64,000 nucleotides of DNA from Novosphingobium sp. ST904 (GTDB taxonomy: Bacteria; Pseudomonadota; Alphaproteobacteria; Sphingomonadales; Sphingomonadaceae). Within the stretch, counting starts at the first letter, position 1. Every line of letters starts with the position of its first letter. Below, in pieces: positions 26,139-35,312 of this stretch. The stretch covers positions 1 through 64,000 of the forward strand of contig NZ_LGJH01000163.1 of assembly GCF_001298105.1 (NCBI RefSeq). Direction: 5' to 3'. The notes beneath the pieces are model-generated. The model made no database searches, was not told the DNA's origin, and saw only the letters and a program-made list of their open reading frames with translations. Both the position numbers and the translations under genes were made by a program.

Positions 26139-28148
26139 TCATGACCTCAGGTCGCGCAGCGGGATCGATGTCGCTTCACGGGCGCTGCCGCGTTCGGTGA
26201 CGTGGTGCTCGTCCGCGTAGAGCGGCAGGCCACGGTCATCGGCCGGGCACAGGCCGCCTCGGCACATGACGGGCAGGGGGTCGATCAGCCGAACGTTGTC
26301 ATGCCGCGCGGCGATATCCTCGAACATGGTGGTCAGCGCCAGTCGGCGGCGGCGGACGTCGGTTTCACGGACGGAGCAGTCCTCCGCGCTTTTGCCGCGC
26401 CACAGCGAACGGGCCACGCACTTGCGGGCATTGTCCGGGAAGCTGGGGGCCTGTTCGACCAGAAGCACTTCCTTGCCCGCCGCGCCGAACCGGGAGATCA
26501 CCCGTTCGAGCGAGCGCTGCAGCACCGCCTTGGTCTGTTCCGGTCCGGCAACGCGTTCCTGTTCGTCGAGCAGGAATTTCGAGGTGATGGCCTCGTTGCT
26601 GCCGGGAGCGCTGTCGTTCACGAAGCGTGCCCAGCGCCCGGCGATGACGACGGTCTTTACATGCGGATTGGACCTGATCGCCTCGAAGATCATTTCGTTG
26701 AACCGGCGGCAACTGTCGTCGGCAACGAGGGTCCCGTCGGTTTCGAGCGTGCCGGGCAGCGGCGAGCAGGAGCTTTTCACGGCCGTGCGCAGGGGGATTC
26801 CGGCCTGTTCGGTCGCCTTGGTGAAGCCGAATCCGAGAGCGCGGGCGTGCGAATCTCCCCACAGCACGACTGTCGACCTGTCATCCTCGGCAATGCCTTT
26901 CGCGCAGTTCTCGATACCCTTCGAACCACCGAGCGCGCAGCCGATTTCGGGGGTGAAGGGCTTGGGGGAGAATTCGGTCGCCAGCAGGGCGGGCTGCGGC
27001 AGTCGGCCGGGCAGGCCGCGCGTGACGATCAGCGGCGCGGATGCCAGGCCGATCGCGAGCAGCGCCAGCGCGCCGAACGCGACGACGCGGCGCTGGACGG
27101 TGCGGGTGTCGATATTCGTGCTGCTGCGCTGGCGGAAGGGCGCTTCCACATAGCGCAGGCTGAGGTAGGACAGGACGAAGCTGGCCGCCACCAGCAGCGC
27201 GCCTTCGACGGGCGAGGGCGCCGCGCCGCGCTGGAGCCAGAAGAAGGCGATGACCGGCCAGTGCCAGAGATAGAGCGAATAGGAGAGCTTGCCCACGAAG
27301 ACCATCGGGCCGCTGCCCAGTAGCCGGGCCACCACGTTGTCCTGTTCGGCATTGGCCAGCAGGAGCAGGGCCGTGCCCACGCAGACCGGCAGCGCGGAAA
27401 GGCCGGGGAACAGCGTTGCCCCGGTATAAGTCAGCATGGGAACCAGCACGAGGCCGAGACCGGCGAGGGCGGCTGCAAGGCGCAAGGCGGGGTTCGGAAT
27501 GCGCAGGGATGGAGCGACCGCCAGCAGCGCGCCCAGGAGCAGTTCCCATGCACGGGTGGGGAACATGTAGAAGGCGAAGTTCGGCGATTTGTGGACGATG
27601 AATTCAGAGAGGCCGAAGGAGATGACGATCGCGGCCACGATCGCCGGCAGGAACCAGCGGCGAAGCGGCTTCAGCGTGAACAGGGCCACGACCAGCGGCC
27701 AGAAGATGTAGAACTGCTCCTCCACCGCCAGCGACCAGGAGTGCAGCAACGGGCTCTCGTAAGGCGCCGGCCCGAAATAGTTGAGCTGCGACCAGAACCA
27801 GATGTTCGACGAGAACAGGGCCACGCTCACCGCGGATTTCCCGAGGGCGAGGAGTTCGCCGGGAAGCATGACGAACGTGCCGTAGGCCAGAGTCGCCATG
27901 GTAACGGCCAGCAGGGCGGGCAGAATACGCCGGATGCGGCGGTCGTAAAAGGCCAGCAGGCTGAACTTCTGCTCGTTCGCATCCTTGAGAAGGCCGCTGG
28001 TAATCAGAAACCCGGAAATGACGAAGAAGATGTCGACACCGACGAAGCCGCCCGAAAATGGCGGAAGTTCGGCATGATACAGCACGACGGGCAGTACCGC
28101 GATCGTTCGTAGCCCATCGATATCGCGCCGGTACCTGATGTGGCTCAT
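26139..28148 (-). CDS. OafA-like acyltransferase with SGNH domain
   Basis: A 669-residue integral-membrane O-acyltransferase. The start is ATG 28148 (MSHIRYRRDIDGLR), backed by GAGGGGCG upstream; longer versions have no ribosome-binding site. The acyltransferase-3 domain spans about ten helices with the catalytic VVLYHAELPPF and GVDIFFVISGF motifs. The C-terminal periplasmic SGNH hydrolase-like domain carries LWGDSHARALGF (Ser-nucleophile GDSH) and a late DEHHVTERG with the Asp-His pair. Such fusions add acetyl or other acyl groups to lipopolysaccharide O-antigen or peptidoglycan. No glycan cluster lies beside it, so the acceptor is unknown. Confidence 0.88.
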   Translation of the reverse strand: MSHIRYRRDIDGLRTIAVLPVVLYHAELPPFSGGFVGVDIFFVISGFLITSGLLKDANEQKFSLLAFYDRRIRRILPALLAVTMATLAYGTFVMLPGELLALGKSAVSVALFSSNIWFWSQLNYFGPAPYESPLLHSWSLAVEEQFYIFWPLVVALFTLKPLRRWFLPAIVAAIVISFGLSEFIVHKSPNFAFYMFPTRAWELLLGALLAVAPSLRIPNPALRLAAALAGLGLVLVPMLTYTGATLFPGLSALPVCVGTALLLLANAEQDNVVARLLGSGPMVFVGKLSYSLYLWHWPVIAFFWLQRGAAPSPVEGALLVAASFVLSYLSLRYVEAPFRQRSSTNIDTRTVQRRVVAFGALALLAIGLASAPLIVTRGLPGRLPQPALLATEFSPKPFTPEIGCALGGSKGIENCAKGIAEDDRSTVVLWGDSHARALGFGFTKATEQAGIPLRTAVKSSCSPLPGTLETDGTLVADDSCRRFNEMIFEAIRSNPHVKTVVIAGRWARFVNDSAPGSNEAITSKFLLDEQERVAGPEQTKAVLQRSLERVISRFGAAGKEVLLVEQAPSFPDNARKCVARSLWRGKSAEDCSVRETDVRRRRLALTTMFEDIAARHDNVRLIDPLPVMCRGGLCPADDRGLPLYADEHHVTERGSAREATSIPLRDLRS

Positions 28149-28584
28149 CGATATTCGCCCCTCGTCAATTCGAATTCTGGCAGAACTGCGCTTACAGAAT
28201 TGAAACAGCAGCCGGCCGCACCGGACTACGTTGCGATGCAATGCAAGTCTAGGCGGCGCGGACATATTCCGTCGCCGCGCCTTCTTGAATTGACGGCTTT
28301 GGGCTGCGGCCGTGGCCATGCGGAATTCTTCCACGCCGCCTGCCCTGGGAACAGCCGCTCCGTTCGGCCCTCACCATACCAATGGTTGGCTTAGAATTCC
28401 GGCACGACCGAGGCAAAAGTGCTGCGCGTGGTGGGCGGGCGTTCGGCTGTACCGCCAGGCCATGCAGGTCTGCCTCGGGCAGGCTTTTCAAGTTTATCGA
28501 ACAATAATGGTCATTTTATCCAGCTTCACTGCAAGCGAAAATGACGCGAAAACAGCTTCACCAGACAACGACAGGAGCTTCCCA
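28149..28584. promoter_or_regulatory. Intergenic region with promoter-like element
   Basis: A 436-base gap between divergently transcribed acyltransferase and hydrolase genes. It includes TCGAACA at 28497-28503, then 12 bases, then TTATCC at 28516-28521, located 63 bases before the hydrolase ATG. The same element with the same spacing occurs upstream of 32616 and 35400, which suggests a shared sigma-factor promoter or operator. The rest of the gap holds nothing I can identify. Confidence 0.5.
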
Positions 28585-29256
28585 ATGACCAAGACCGCCA
28601 CGCCGACCGCCACTGCAACCCCCGGCAAGTCGCTGATCTCGCCTGACAATCATGCGCTTGTCCTGATCGACTTCCAGTCGCAGATGGCCTTCGCAACCAA
28701 GTCGATCTCGGCCGAACTGCTCCGCAACAACGCCGCGCTGATTTCGCGCGGGGCCAAGTCCTTCGACGTTCCCACCATCCTGACCACGGTTGCCGAGAAG
28801 AGCTTCTCCGGCCCGATGTTCGACGAGATCACCGAAGCCTTCGAAGGTCAGGCCATGCTCGACCGGACCAGCATGAACACCTGGGAAGACGAAGGCGTGA
28901 TCGCCGAAATCAATCGCATCGCCCGCCCACGCATCGTCTTCGCCGGGCTGTGGACCTCGGTCTGCATCGTCGGCCCGGTTGCCTCGGCGATCGACCAGGG
29001 CTTCGAAGCCTATGTCATCACCGATGCCTGCGGCGATATTTCCACCGAGGCGCACGAACGGGCCGTGGAACGCATGATCCAGCTTGGCGCGGTGCCGATG
29101 ACCTCGCTCCAGTACCTGCTCGAACTGCAGCGCGACTGGGCCCGTACCGAGACCTACGACAGCACCACCGGAATCGCCAAGAAGTGGGGCGGTGCCTACG
29201 GTATCGGCATCAATTACGCGAAGACCATGTTCGGCGCGTCCGAGGGCGCTCACTGA
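28585..29256 (+). CDS. Isochorismatase-family cysteine hydrolase (YcaC-like)
   Basis: A 223-residue enzyme from ATG 28585, preceded by ACAGGAGC. The catalytic triad of the cysteine hydrolase fold can be traced: Asp in LVLIDFQSQMAF, a Lys/Thr region (VAEKSFSG), and the nucleophile Cys in LWTSVCIVGP. The length and the DACGDISTEAHERAVERM block place it near the YcaC branch, whose natural substrates are not known. It is the first gene after the shared promoter element and precedes a chloroperoxidase-like hydrolase. Confidence 0.85.
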   Translation: MTKTATPTATATPGKSLISPDNHALVLIDFQSQMAFATKSISAELLRNNAALISRGAKSFDVPTILTTVAEKSFSGPMFDEITEAFEGQAMLDRTSMNTWEDEGVIAEINRIARPRIVFAGLWTSVCIVGPVASAIDQGFEAYVITDACGDISTEAHERAVERMIQLGAVPMTSLQYLLELQRDWARTETYDSTTGIAKKWGGAYGIGINYAKTMFGASEGAH

Positions 29257-29270
29257 TTTGAGTTCGTGAT

Positions 29271-29343
29271 CCTTCGACAGGCTCAGGATGGGCGGAAAGA
29301 GCCCTCTCAGTTCCAGCTCCGCCCGGGCTGAGCTTGTCGAAGC
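29271..29343. repeat. REP-like palindromic repeat
   Basis: Two inverted arms, CTTCGACAGGCTCAGGATGG and CCGGGCTGAGCTTGTCGAAG (near-complementary), enclose a variable centre. Palindromes built on CTTCGACAAGCTCAG are dispersed in many sphingomonad and xanthomonad genomes between genes. Here it separates two co-directional genes and may act as a transcript-end stabiliser or attenuator. Confidence 0.7.
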
Positions 29344-29382
29344 CGCTGCATAGACAACCCAACCCACCGAAGGATCAGCATC

Positions 29383-30219
29383 ATGGCATATGTCACCACC
29401 AAGGACGGCGTCGAAATCTTCTTCAAGGACTGGGGTCCGAAGGATGCCCAGCCGATCGTCTTCCACCACGGCTGGCCGCTCTCGTCGGACGACTGGGATA
29501 CGCAGATGCTATTCTTCCTCTCCAAGGGCTACCGCGTCGTCGCTCATGACCGCCGCGGCCATGGCCGTTCCGAGCAGGTCAGCGACGGTCATGACATGGC
29601 CCATTACGCCGCCGACGCTTCCGCCGTGGCAGAGCATCTCGACCTCAGGAACGCGGTCCACATCGGCCACTCGACCGGCGGCGGCGAAGTCGCGGCCTAT
29701 GTCGCCCGCTACGGCATTCCGCAGGGCCGGGTCGCCAAGGCCGTGCTGGTGAGCGCCGTCCCCCCGATCATGCTCAAGACGCAGGCCTATCCGGGCGGCC
29801 TTCCCATCGAGGTGTTCGACGGCCTTCGCGCCGGGCTTGCCGCCAACCGCGCGCAGTTCTTCCGCGATGTAGCCGCCGGTCCCTTCTACGGCTTCAACCG
29901 CGATGGCGCCGAAGTTTCCGTGCCGGTGATCGACAACTGGTGGCGCCAGGGCATGATGGGCAGCGCCAAGGCCCATTACGAAGGCATCAAGGCCTTCTCG
30001 GAAACCGACCAGACCGACGATCTCAAGGCGATCACGGTGCCCACGCTGGTGCTTCACGGCGATGACGACCAGGTCGTGCCTTACAAGAACGCCGGTGTGC
30101 TCCAGGCCGAGATCCTGCCGGACGCCACGCTCAAGATCTATCCCGGCTTCCCGCACGGCATGCTGACCACGCACGCCGACGTGATCAACCCCGACCTGCT
30201 CGCCTTCGTGCAGGCCTGA
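29383..30219 (+). CDS. Alpha/beta hydrolase, non-heme chloroperoxidase type
   Basis: A 278-residue cytoplasmic hydrolase. The catalytic triad is complete: Ser in the elbow GHSTGGGEV, Asp in VLHGDDDQVVP, and His in YPGFPHGML. The oxyanion motif FHHGWPLS and HDRRGHGRS are characteristic of cofactor-free haloperoxidases/perhydrolases, which in practice act as esterases and can make peracids. It follows the cysteine hydrolase and precedes XapX and amidohydrolase genes in the same direction. The physiological substrate is unknown. Confidence 0.9.
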   Translation: MAYVTTKDGVEIFFKDWGPKDAQPIVFHHGWPLSSDDWDTQMLFFLSKGYRVVAHDRRGHGRSEQVSDGHDMAHYAADASAVAEHLDLRNAVHIGHSTGGGEVAAYVARYGIPQGRVAKAVLVSAVPPIMLKTQAYPGGLPIEVFDGLRAGLAANRAQFFRDVAAGPFYGFNRDGAEVSVPVIDNWWRQGMMGSAKAHYEGIKAFSETDQTDDLKAITVPTLVLHGDDDQVVPYKNAGVLQAEILPDATLKIYPGFPHGMLTTHADVINPDLLAFVQA

Positions 30220-30244
30220 ACCAAGACGCCGGGGAGCCTCCACG

Positions 30245-30517
30245 ATGAAAGCCTACCTTCTCTCGATCGCTGCCGGGTTGCTGGTGGGTATCGTCTACAG
30301 TCTCCTCGGCGTGCGTTCGCCGGCCCCGCCGATGATCGCGTTGCTCGGGCTTCTGGGCATCCTGCTGGGCGAGCAGATCGTACCGCTGGCGAAGAGGATC
30401 TGGGCGGACGATGAAATCGCCCACTTCGTCCAGACGGACTGCCGCAAGCACGTCCTCGGCCGCCTGCCGGGAGACAAGTTCCCCTGCCGCACCGCCGATC
30501 ACAAGGCGGAAGCGTGA
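30245..30517 (+). CDS. XapX domain (DUF1427) membrane protein
   Basis: A 90-residue protein from ATG 30245 with GGGGAG upstream. Two hydrophobic helices contain SIAAGLLVGIVYSLLGVRSP and IALLGLLGILLGEQ, the XapX signature. The C-terminal third is soluble and has two Cys. The family is often beside hydrolases and amidohydrolases, as here, but its function is unknown. The stop overlaps the next gene's GTG start (GTGA). Confidence 0.85.
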   Translation: MKAYLLSIAAGLLVGIVYSLLGVRSPAPPMIALLGLLGILLGEQIVPLAKRIWADDEIAHFVQTDCRKHVLGRLPGDKFPCRTADHKAEA

Positions 30518-32451
30518 TCACCCGCCGCCAGACACTTGCCGGAGCGGCCGCAACGTCGCTCCTGCCCACATTACTCTCGCAAACCGCACGTTCCAAGGAA
30601 GCCGTCATGACCGACACGATCATCGTCAACGCCAGGATCACCACGCTCGACCGGGAGAACCCGCAGGCCGAAGCCGTGGCGATCCGCGACGGCAAGTTCC
30701 TGACCGTGGGCAGCGAACAGGAAGTGCGCGCCGCCGCTCCCGAAGCCACGGTGATCGATGCCAAGGGGCACCGCCTGATCCCCGGCCTGATCGACAGCCA
30801 CATGCACATCATCCGCGGCGGTCTCAACTTCAACATGGAACTTCGCTGGGACGGCGTGACCTCGCTGGCAGAAGCCATGGCAATGCTGAAAAGGCAGGTC
30901 GACAACACGCCCGCCCCGCAGTGGGTCCGCGTGGTCGGCGGCTTTACCGAGCACCAGTTCGCCGAAAAGCGCCTGCCGACCATCGCGGAACTGAACGCGG
31001 TGGCGCCCGATACGCCGGTGTTCATCCTCCACCTCTATGACCGCGCGCTGCTGAACGCCGCGGCCCTGCGTGTCGTCGGCTATACCAGGGACACGCCGAA
31101 CCCGCCGGGCGGCGAGATCGTGCGCGATGCGAATGGCAACCCCACTGGCCTGCTGCTGGCCCAGCCCAACGCGACGATCCTCTATTCCACGCTGGCGAAG
31201 GGACCGAAGCTTCCGCCCGAATACCAGATCAACTCCACCCGCCACTTCATGCGCGAAGTCAACGCGCTGGGCGTGACCGGGGTGATCGATGCGGGCGGCG
31301 GTTTCCAGAACTATCCCGACGATTACGACATCATCGAAAAGCTCCACGCCGACGACCAGCTGACCGTGCGCATCAGCTACAACCTCTTCACGCAGAAGCC
31401 GAAAGAGGAACTGGCGGACTTTTCCGGCTGGGTGAAGCAGGTCAGCCCCGGACAGGGCGACGACACCTACCGGCATAACGGCGCGGGCGAGATGCTGGTC
31501 TATTCCGCCGCCGACTTCGAGGACTTCCGCGTCGAACGCCCCGACATGCCGCCGAGCATGGAAGGCGATCTGGAGCCGGTCATCCGCCTGCTTGCCGAGC
31601 ACCGCTGGCCCTGGCGCCTTCACGCGACTTATGACGAAACCATCGGCCGCGCGCTCGATGTCTACGAGAAGGTCAACCGCGACATCCCGCTCGAAGGCAT
31701 CAACTGGTTCTTCGACCATGCCGAGACCATTTCCGACCGCAATATCGACCGTATCGCCGCGCTCGGCGGGGGCATCGCCGTGCAGCACCGCATGGCCTAT
31801 CAGGGCGAGGATTTCGTCGAGCGCTACGGCGCCAAGGCGGCCGAACGCACCCCGCCGATTGCCCGGATGCTGGCTGCCGGTATCCCGGTGGGCGGCGGCA
31901 CCGACGCCACCCGCGTCGCCAGCTACAACCCCTGGGTCTCGCTCTCGTGGCTCGTCACCGGGCGCACCGTGGGCGGCCTCTCGCTCTATCGCGGCGACAA
32001 CCGCGTCAGCCGCGAAAAGGCGCTGCGCATGTGGACGCACGAGAACACCTGGTTCTCGAACGAAGTGGGCAAGAAGGGCCAGATCAAGGCGGGCCAGCTG
32101 GCCGACCTCGCGCTGCTTTCCGACGACTACTTCAGCGTGCCCGATAACGAGATCGTCCACATCCGCTCGATCCTGACGCTGCTGGGCGGCAAGGTGGTGC
32201 ACGGCGAGGGTGACTATCGCCCGCTCGCCCCGCAGCTGCCGCGCCCGATGCCGGACTGGTCGCCGGTCGCCACCTTCGGCGGCTATTACCAGACGCCGGA
32301 AGCCAAGCAGAAGCTGGCCTCTGCCTGCGGCTGCGCCAGTTCCTGCGGCGTCCACGGGCACGACCATGCCGCCGCGCTCGGCGCCAATGTTCCTGCCGCC
32401 GATGTCCAGACTTTCTGGGGCTCGCTCGGCTGCGGTTGCTGGGCGGTCTGA
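30514..32451 (+). CDS. Amidohydrolase, YtcJ-like, with Cys/His-rich C-terminal tail
   Basis: Up to 645 residues from GTG 30514, which overlaps the XapX stop. That start gives a twin-arginine-like signal (MITRRQTLAGAAATSLLP); a shorter cytoplasmic form could begin at ATG 30607 (MTDTIIVNA). The metal-dependent hydrolase barrel shows IDSHMHII as the HxH site, a His in WRLHATYDE and the late GGGTDATR Asp. YtcJ relatives hydrolyse N-acyl or formamide groups. The last 60 residues are unusual for the family, with ACGCASSCGVHGHDH and WGSLGCGCW, and could bind another metal. Confidence 0.85.
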   Translation: MITRRQTLAGAAATSLLPTLLSQTARSKEAVMTDTIIVNARITTLDRENPQAEAVAIRDGKFLTVGSEQEVRAAAPEATVIDAKGHRLIPGLIDSHMHIIRGGLNFNMELRWDGVTSLAEAMAMLKRQVDNTPAPQWVRVVGGFTEHQFAEKRLPTIAELNAVAPDTPVFILHLYDRALLNAAALRVVGYTRDTPNPPGGEIVRDANGNPTGLLLAQPNATILYSTLAKGPKLPPEYQINSTRHFMREVNALGVTGVIDAGGGFQNYPDDYDIIEKLHADDQLTVRISYNLFTQKPKEELADFSGWVKQVSPGQGDDTYRHNGAGEMLVYSAADFEDFRVERPDMPPSMEGDLEPVIRLLAEHRWPWRLHATYDETIGRALDVYEKVNRDIPLEGINWFFDHAETISDRNIDRIAALGGGIAVQHRMAYQGEDFVERYGAKAAERTPPIARMLAAGIPVGGGTDATRVASYNPWVSLSWLVTGRTVGGLSLYRGDNRVSREKALRMWTHENTWFSNEVGKKGQIKAGQLADLALLSDDYFSVPDNEIVHIRSILTLLGGKVVHGEGDYRPLAPQLPRPMPDWSPVATFGGYYQTPEAKQKLASACGCASSCGVHGHDHAAALGANVPAADVQTFWGSLGCGCWAV

Positions 32452-32504
32452 TCCGGTGCGCCCTCCGGTCGAGGAGGGGCCGCGTTTACTGCTTTTCCAT
32501 TATT

Positions 32505-32529
32505 TCGAACATTCCAGTCTAGATTATTC
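32505..32529 (+). promoter_or_regulatory. Shared promoter-like element TCGAACA-N12-TTATTC
   Basis: The sequence TCGAACA at 32505, then 12 bases, then TTATTCGGAT from 32524, stands 86 bases before the VOC gene. The final ten bases are identical to those upstream of the DUF1275 gene. Conserved blocks and fixed spacing argue for a promoter or operator recognised by a common factor. Confidence 0.5.
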
Positions 32530-32615
32530 GGATCGATGGATAGCCGACGGCCCCCTACACCGGGCCTGCACCATCGACCGAGCGGCACTGTCCCTCTCCC
32601 ATCGGAGCCACAGAC

Positions 32616-33509
32616 ATGAAGCACTTCACCCTGATCATCGCGGCCGCCCTGGTGGCCGCGAGCCCCGCAGTCACGCCTGCCATCGCCGCTCCCGCAGCCG
32701 ACTACGCCGTCGGCGCGCAGTACGACACCACCCATGTCTACGTGCCGCAGGACCAGTTCGACACGTTCGTTTCCAGCTTCGTCGCCACCTTCGGCGGCAC
32801 CACCAGCAAGCAGGGCGAATTCCAGGTCACGCCGACGAAAAGCCTCACCAAGTCGCAGCTCGTGCTGACGCCTGCGGGCACCGTCTCGGTCTTCGGGTTC
32901 AAGACGCCGATCCCCGTTCCCTTCGGCGACGAGCGCACCGGCTATCTGGTTACCGACCTCGATGCGGCGGTGAAGTCTGCCCGCAGCCACGGGGCGGTGC
33001 GCCGTCTGGAGACCTTCCCCGATCCCATCGGCCGGGATTCGGTGATCCAGTGGCCGGGCGGCGTGAACATGCAGCTCTACTGGCACACCGCCAAGCCGAG
33101 CTACAAGCCGCTTGAGACGGTCCCGGAAAACCGCGTCTACCTGACCGCCGATGCCGCCGAGACATTCATCAAGGGCTGGACCGGCTTCGCTCACGCCAAG
33201 ATCACCGCCGATGACAAGGCCGCCAATGGCGCCGAGATCGGCGAGCCCGGCAAGACCATCCGCCGCGTGTCGATCACCAGCGGCTATGGCAAGATGGTGG
33301 TCTACGTTTCGGACGGCCAACTACCCTGGCCCTATGGCCGCGACATGACCGGCTATGCGGTGAGCGACCTCAATGCCACGCTTGCCAGGGCTTCGGCGGC
33401 AGGCGCGGAAACGCTGGTCGCGCCTTACAGAACAGGCAAGCGTCAGGCCGCCATCGTGCGTTTCCCCGGCGGCTACATCGCCGAAATCCACTCGGGTGAG
33501 GTTTACTGA
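32616..33509 (+). CDS. Exported VOC-superfamily (glyoxalase-fold) protein
   Basis: A 297-residue protein with a Sec signal peptide cleaved near PAIAAPA|ADY. Two repeats of the vicinal-oxygen-chelate fold follow (YDTTHVYVPQDQFDTFVSSF with FGDERTGYLVTDLDAAVKSA, and later YAVSDLNATLARA). The metal ligands expected of a VOC enzyme are only partly visible (His in TTHVYV, Glu in AEIHSG). It leads a three-gene run with DoxX and an outer-membrane porin. An exported protein of this type could bind or process a small molecule in the periplasm. Confidence 0.75.
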   Translation: MKHFTLIIAAALVAASPAVTPAIAAPAADYAVGAQYDTTHVYVPQDQFDTFVSSFVATFGGTTSKQGEFQVTPTKSLTKSQLVLTPAGTVSVFGFKTPIPVPFGDERTGYLVTDLDAAVKSARSHGAVRRLETFPDPIGRDSVIQWPGGVNMQLYWHTAKPSYKPLETVPENRVYLTADAAETFIKGWTGFAHAKITADDKAANGAEIGEPGKTIRRVSITSGYGKMVVYVSDGQLPWPYGRDMTGYAVSDLNATLARASAAGAETLVAPYRTGKRQAAIVRFPGGYIAEIHSGEVY

Positions 33510-33512
33510 ACC

Positions 33513-33941
33513 ATGTCCGGCACCGGTACGCCCAAATTCGTCGCCTCGGTGCTGGATTTCGCGCCGACGGGCTTCCTTGCCCGCCTCTTGCTGGTGGGCG
33601 CCTATCTCGTCGGCGGGCTCACCAAGCTGACCGACTGGCAGGGCGCCGTGGCGGAGCAGGCCCATTTCGGCCTGACCCCGCCCGCGCTCTGGGCGGCGCT
33701 CACCATTGGGGTGGAGCTCGTCGGCCCGATGCTGATCCTGACGAACCGCCTGGTCTGGCTCGGCGCGGGCATGCTGGGGGTGTTCACGTTCTTCGCCGCG
33801 ATGGTGGCCAATGCCTTCTGGGCCATGCCCGCCGGACCCGAGCGCTTCGGGGCGACGAATGCCTTCTTCGAACACATGGGCCTCGTCGGCGGGTTCATTC
33901 TCGTGGCGATCCTCGCCTGCCGGGCAAAGCGACGTGCCTAG
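33513..33941 (+). CDS. DoxX-family membrane protein
   Basis: A 142-residue inner-membrane protein with four hydrophobic helices (LARLLLVGAYLVGGLTKL, LWAALTIGVELVGPMLIL, LGAGMLGVFTFFAAMVA and a last one near the C terminus). GAYLVGGLTKLTDW is the DoxX-type start. The gene begins four bases after the VOC stop and overlaps the porin start by eight bases. DoxX relatives interact with redox enzymes and thiosulfate or quinone metabolism, but the role here is unknown. Confidence 0.85.
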   Translation: MSGTGTPKFVASVLDFAPTGFLARLLLVGAYLVGGLTKLTDWQGAVAEQAHFGLTPPALWAALTIGVELVGPMLILTNRLVWLGAGMLGVFTFFAAMVANAFWAMPAGPERFGATNAFFEHMGLVGGFILVAILACRAKRRA

Positions 33942-35295
33942 GCTGGCCCCGCTTGCGGCGCTTGCCGCAACCCTTCTCCCCCATCTTGCCCATGCCGAAC
34001 CCACCGAGGCCTGGCAGGCCCCGACCCTCTCGATCACCCGCTACGACGAGGACTGGTCCGACCTTGCCGACGCCGAAAAGCGTGCGCACCACTGGACCGG
34101 GCCGTTCAAGTACATCCCGATCAGCGATGACGTCTGGCTCTCCACCGGCATCGAACTGCGCGTGAGGAACGAGAACCTCGAAAACAACCTCTGGGGCGGG
34201 GCGGATGCGCCGAACGACAGCTACGTCTGGCTGCGCGCGCTGCCCTATGCGGACCTGCATGTCGGCAAAGTGCGTGCCTTCGTGCAGCCGATCGCCTCGA
34301 CATCGGCCAGCGTCGCGCCTTCGCCGGGCCCGGTGGACGGCACCGGCATCGACCTGCTGCAAGGCTTCGTCGAGGCTGACCTTGGCCCCGTAACCCTGCG
34401 CGGCGGGCGGCAGATGCTCTCGCTCGGCACCGAACGGCTGATCGGCACCCGCTACGGCCCCAACGTGCCGCTCGCCTTCGATGGCCTGCGTGCGGACGTG
34501 ACGCTGGGCGCGGCGAAAGTCAGCCTGCTGGCGGTCAGGCCCGTGCAGGCCCGCCGGGGCGACTTCGACGATCGCACGTCGCCCGACAAGTCGCTCTGGG
34601 GCGCCTATGCCGTGCTGCCGGGACTGGACCTCTACTATCTCGGCTATCGTAACCAAGCCGCCCACTGGGGCACGCGCGGGGGCACCGAAACCCGCCACAG
34701 TCTTGGCGCGCGCTGGCACGGCAGCCGCGACGACTGGCACTGGAACGTCGAGGGCGTCTACCAGTTCGGCCGTTTCGCGGATGGCCCGATCTCGGCCTGG
34801 ACGCTGGGCACCGAACTCGGCCGTGCCTTCCCGGACGCACCGCTCGCCCCCGACCTTACCGTCCGCGTCAATGTGGTGAGCGGCGACAAGGACAAGGCCG
34901 ACAATCGCCTCGGCACGTTCAACGCGATGTTCCCCAAGGGCAAATACTTCGGCGAGCTTTCGCCGGTCGGCCCCTACAACATCGTCAACGCCTATTCCTC
35001 GCTGGGCCTGCAACTTGCCCCGGATATCTCGGCCAGCCTTGCTGCCATGGCCTACTGGCGCGCCTCGCGCGGGGACGGCATCTACGATATTCCCGGCAAC
35101 CTGATCCGCGACGCGGGAGACAGCCGCGCGAAATTCGTCGGCAAGGAAGTGGAAGCGACGCTGGCCTGGCAGGCGACGGCGGAGCTCGAACTCTCCGCCT
35201 CGCTTTCCGCCTTCGCGCCGGGAGCCTTCATTCGCGAGACCGGCTCCGCCAGGACGATCCATATGCTCGGTCTCGAAAGCAATTTCCGGTTCTGA
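33934..35295 (+). CDS. Alginate-export-type outer-membrane porin
   Basis: A 453-residue beta-barrel. The start is GTG 33934, which overlaps the DoxX stop (GTGCCTAG) and gives a signal peptide ending HLAHA|EP; the open frame extends further upstream but only as antisense-like sequence. The N-terminal YDEDWSDLADAEKRAHHWTG and IELRVRNENLENN, plus GRQMLSLGTERLIGTR, are diagnostic of the alginate_exp family. The chain ends LGLESNFRF with a terminal Phe. Family members pass small anionic or hydrophobic molecules, not only alginate. It probably serves the exported VOC protein's substrate. Confidence 0.85.
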   Translation: MPRLAPLAALAATLLPHLAHAEPTEAWQAPTLSITRYDEDWSDLADAEKRAHHWTGPFKYIPISDDVWLSTGIELRVRNENLENNLWGGADAPNDSYVWLRALPYADLHVGKVRAFVQPIASTSASVAPSPGPVDGTGIDLLQGFVEADLGPVTLRGGRQMLSLGTERLIGTRYGPNVPLAFDGLRADVTLGAAKVSLLAVRPVQARRGDFDDRTSPDKSLWGAYAVLPGLDLYYLGYRNQAAHWGTRGGTETRHSLGARWHGSRDDWHWNVEGVYQFGRFADGPISAWTLGTELGRAFPDAPLAPDLTVRVNVVSGDKDKADNRLGTFNAMFPKGKYFGELSPVGPYNIVNAYSSLGLQLAPDISASLAAMAYWRASRGDGIYDIPGNLIRDAGDSRAKFVGKEVEATLAWQATAELELSASLSAFAPGAFIRETGSARTIHMLGLESNFRF

Positions 35296-35312
35296 CCGGC
35301 ATTTCAGTTTCA

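Noticed and set aside
30571..32367. Long minus-strand open frame opposite the amidohydrolase
   Set aside because: Its composition (His/Arg/Gly-rich, no motifs) is typical of an antisense shadow of a high-GC gene; the plus-strand gene has clear catalytic motifs. The same holds for long frames opposite the TonB receptor, quiC and the porin.
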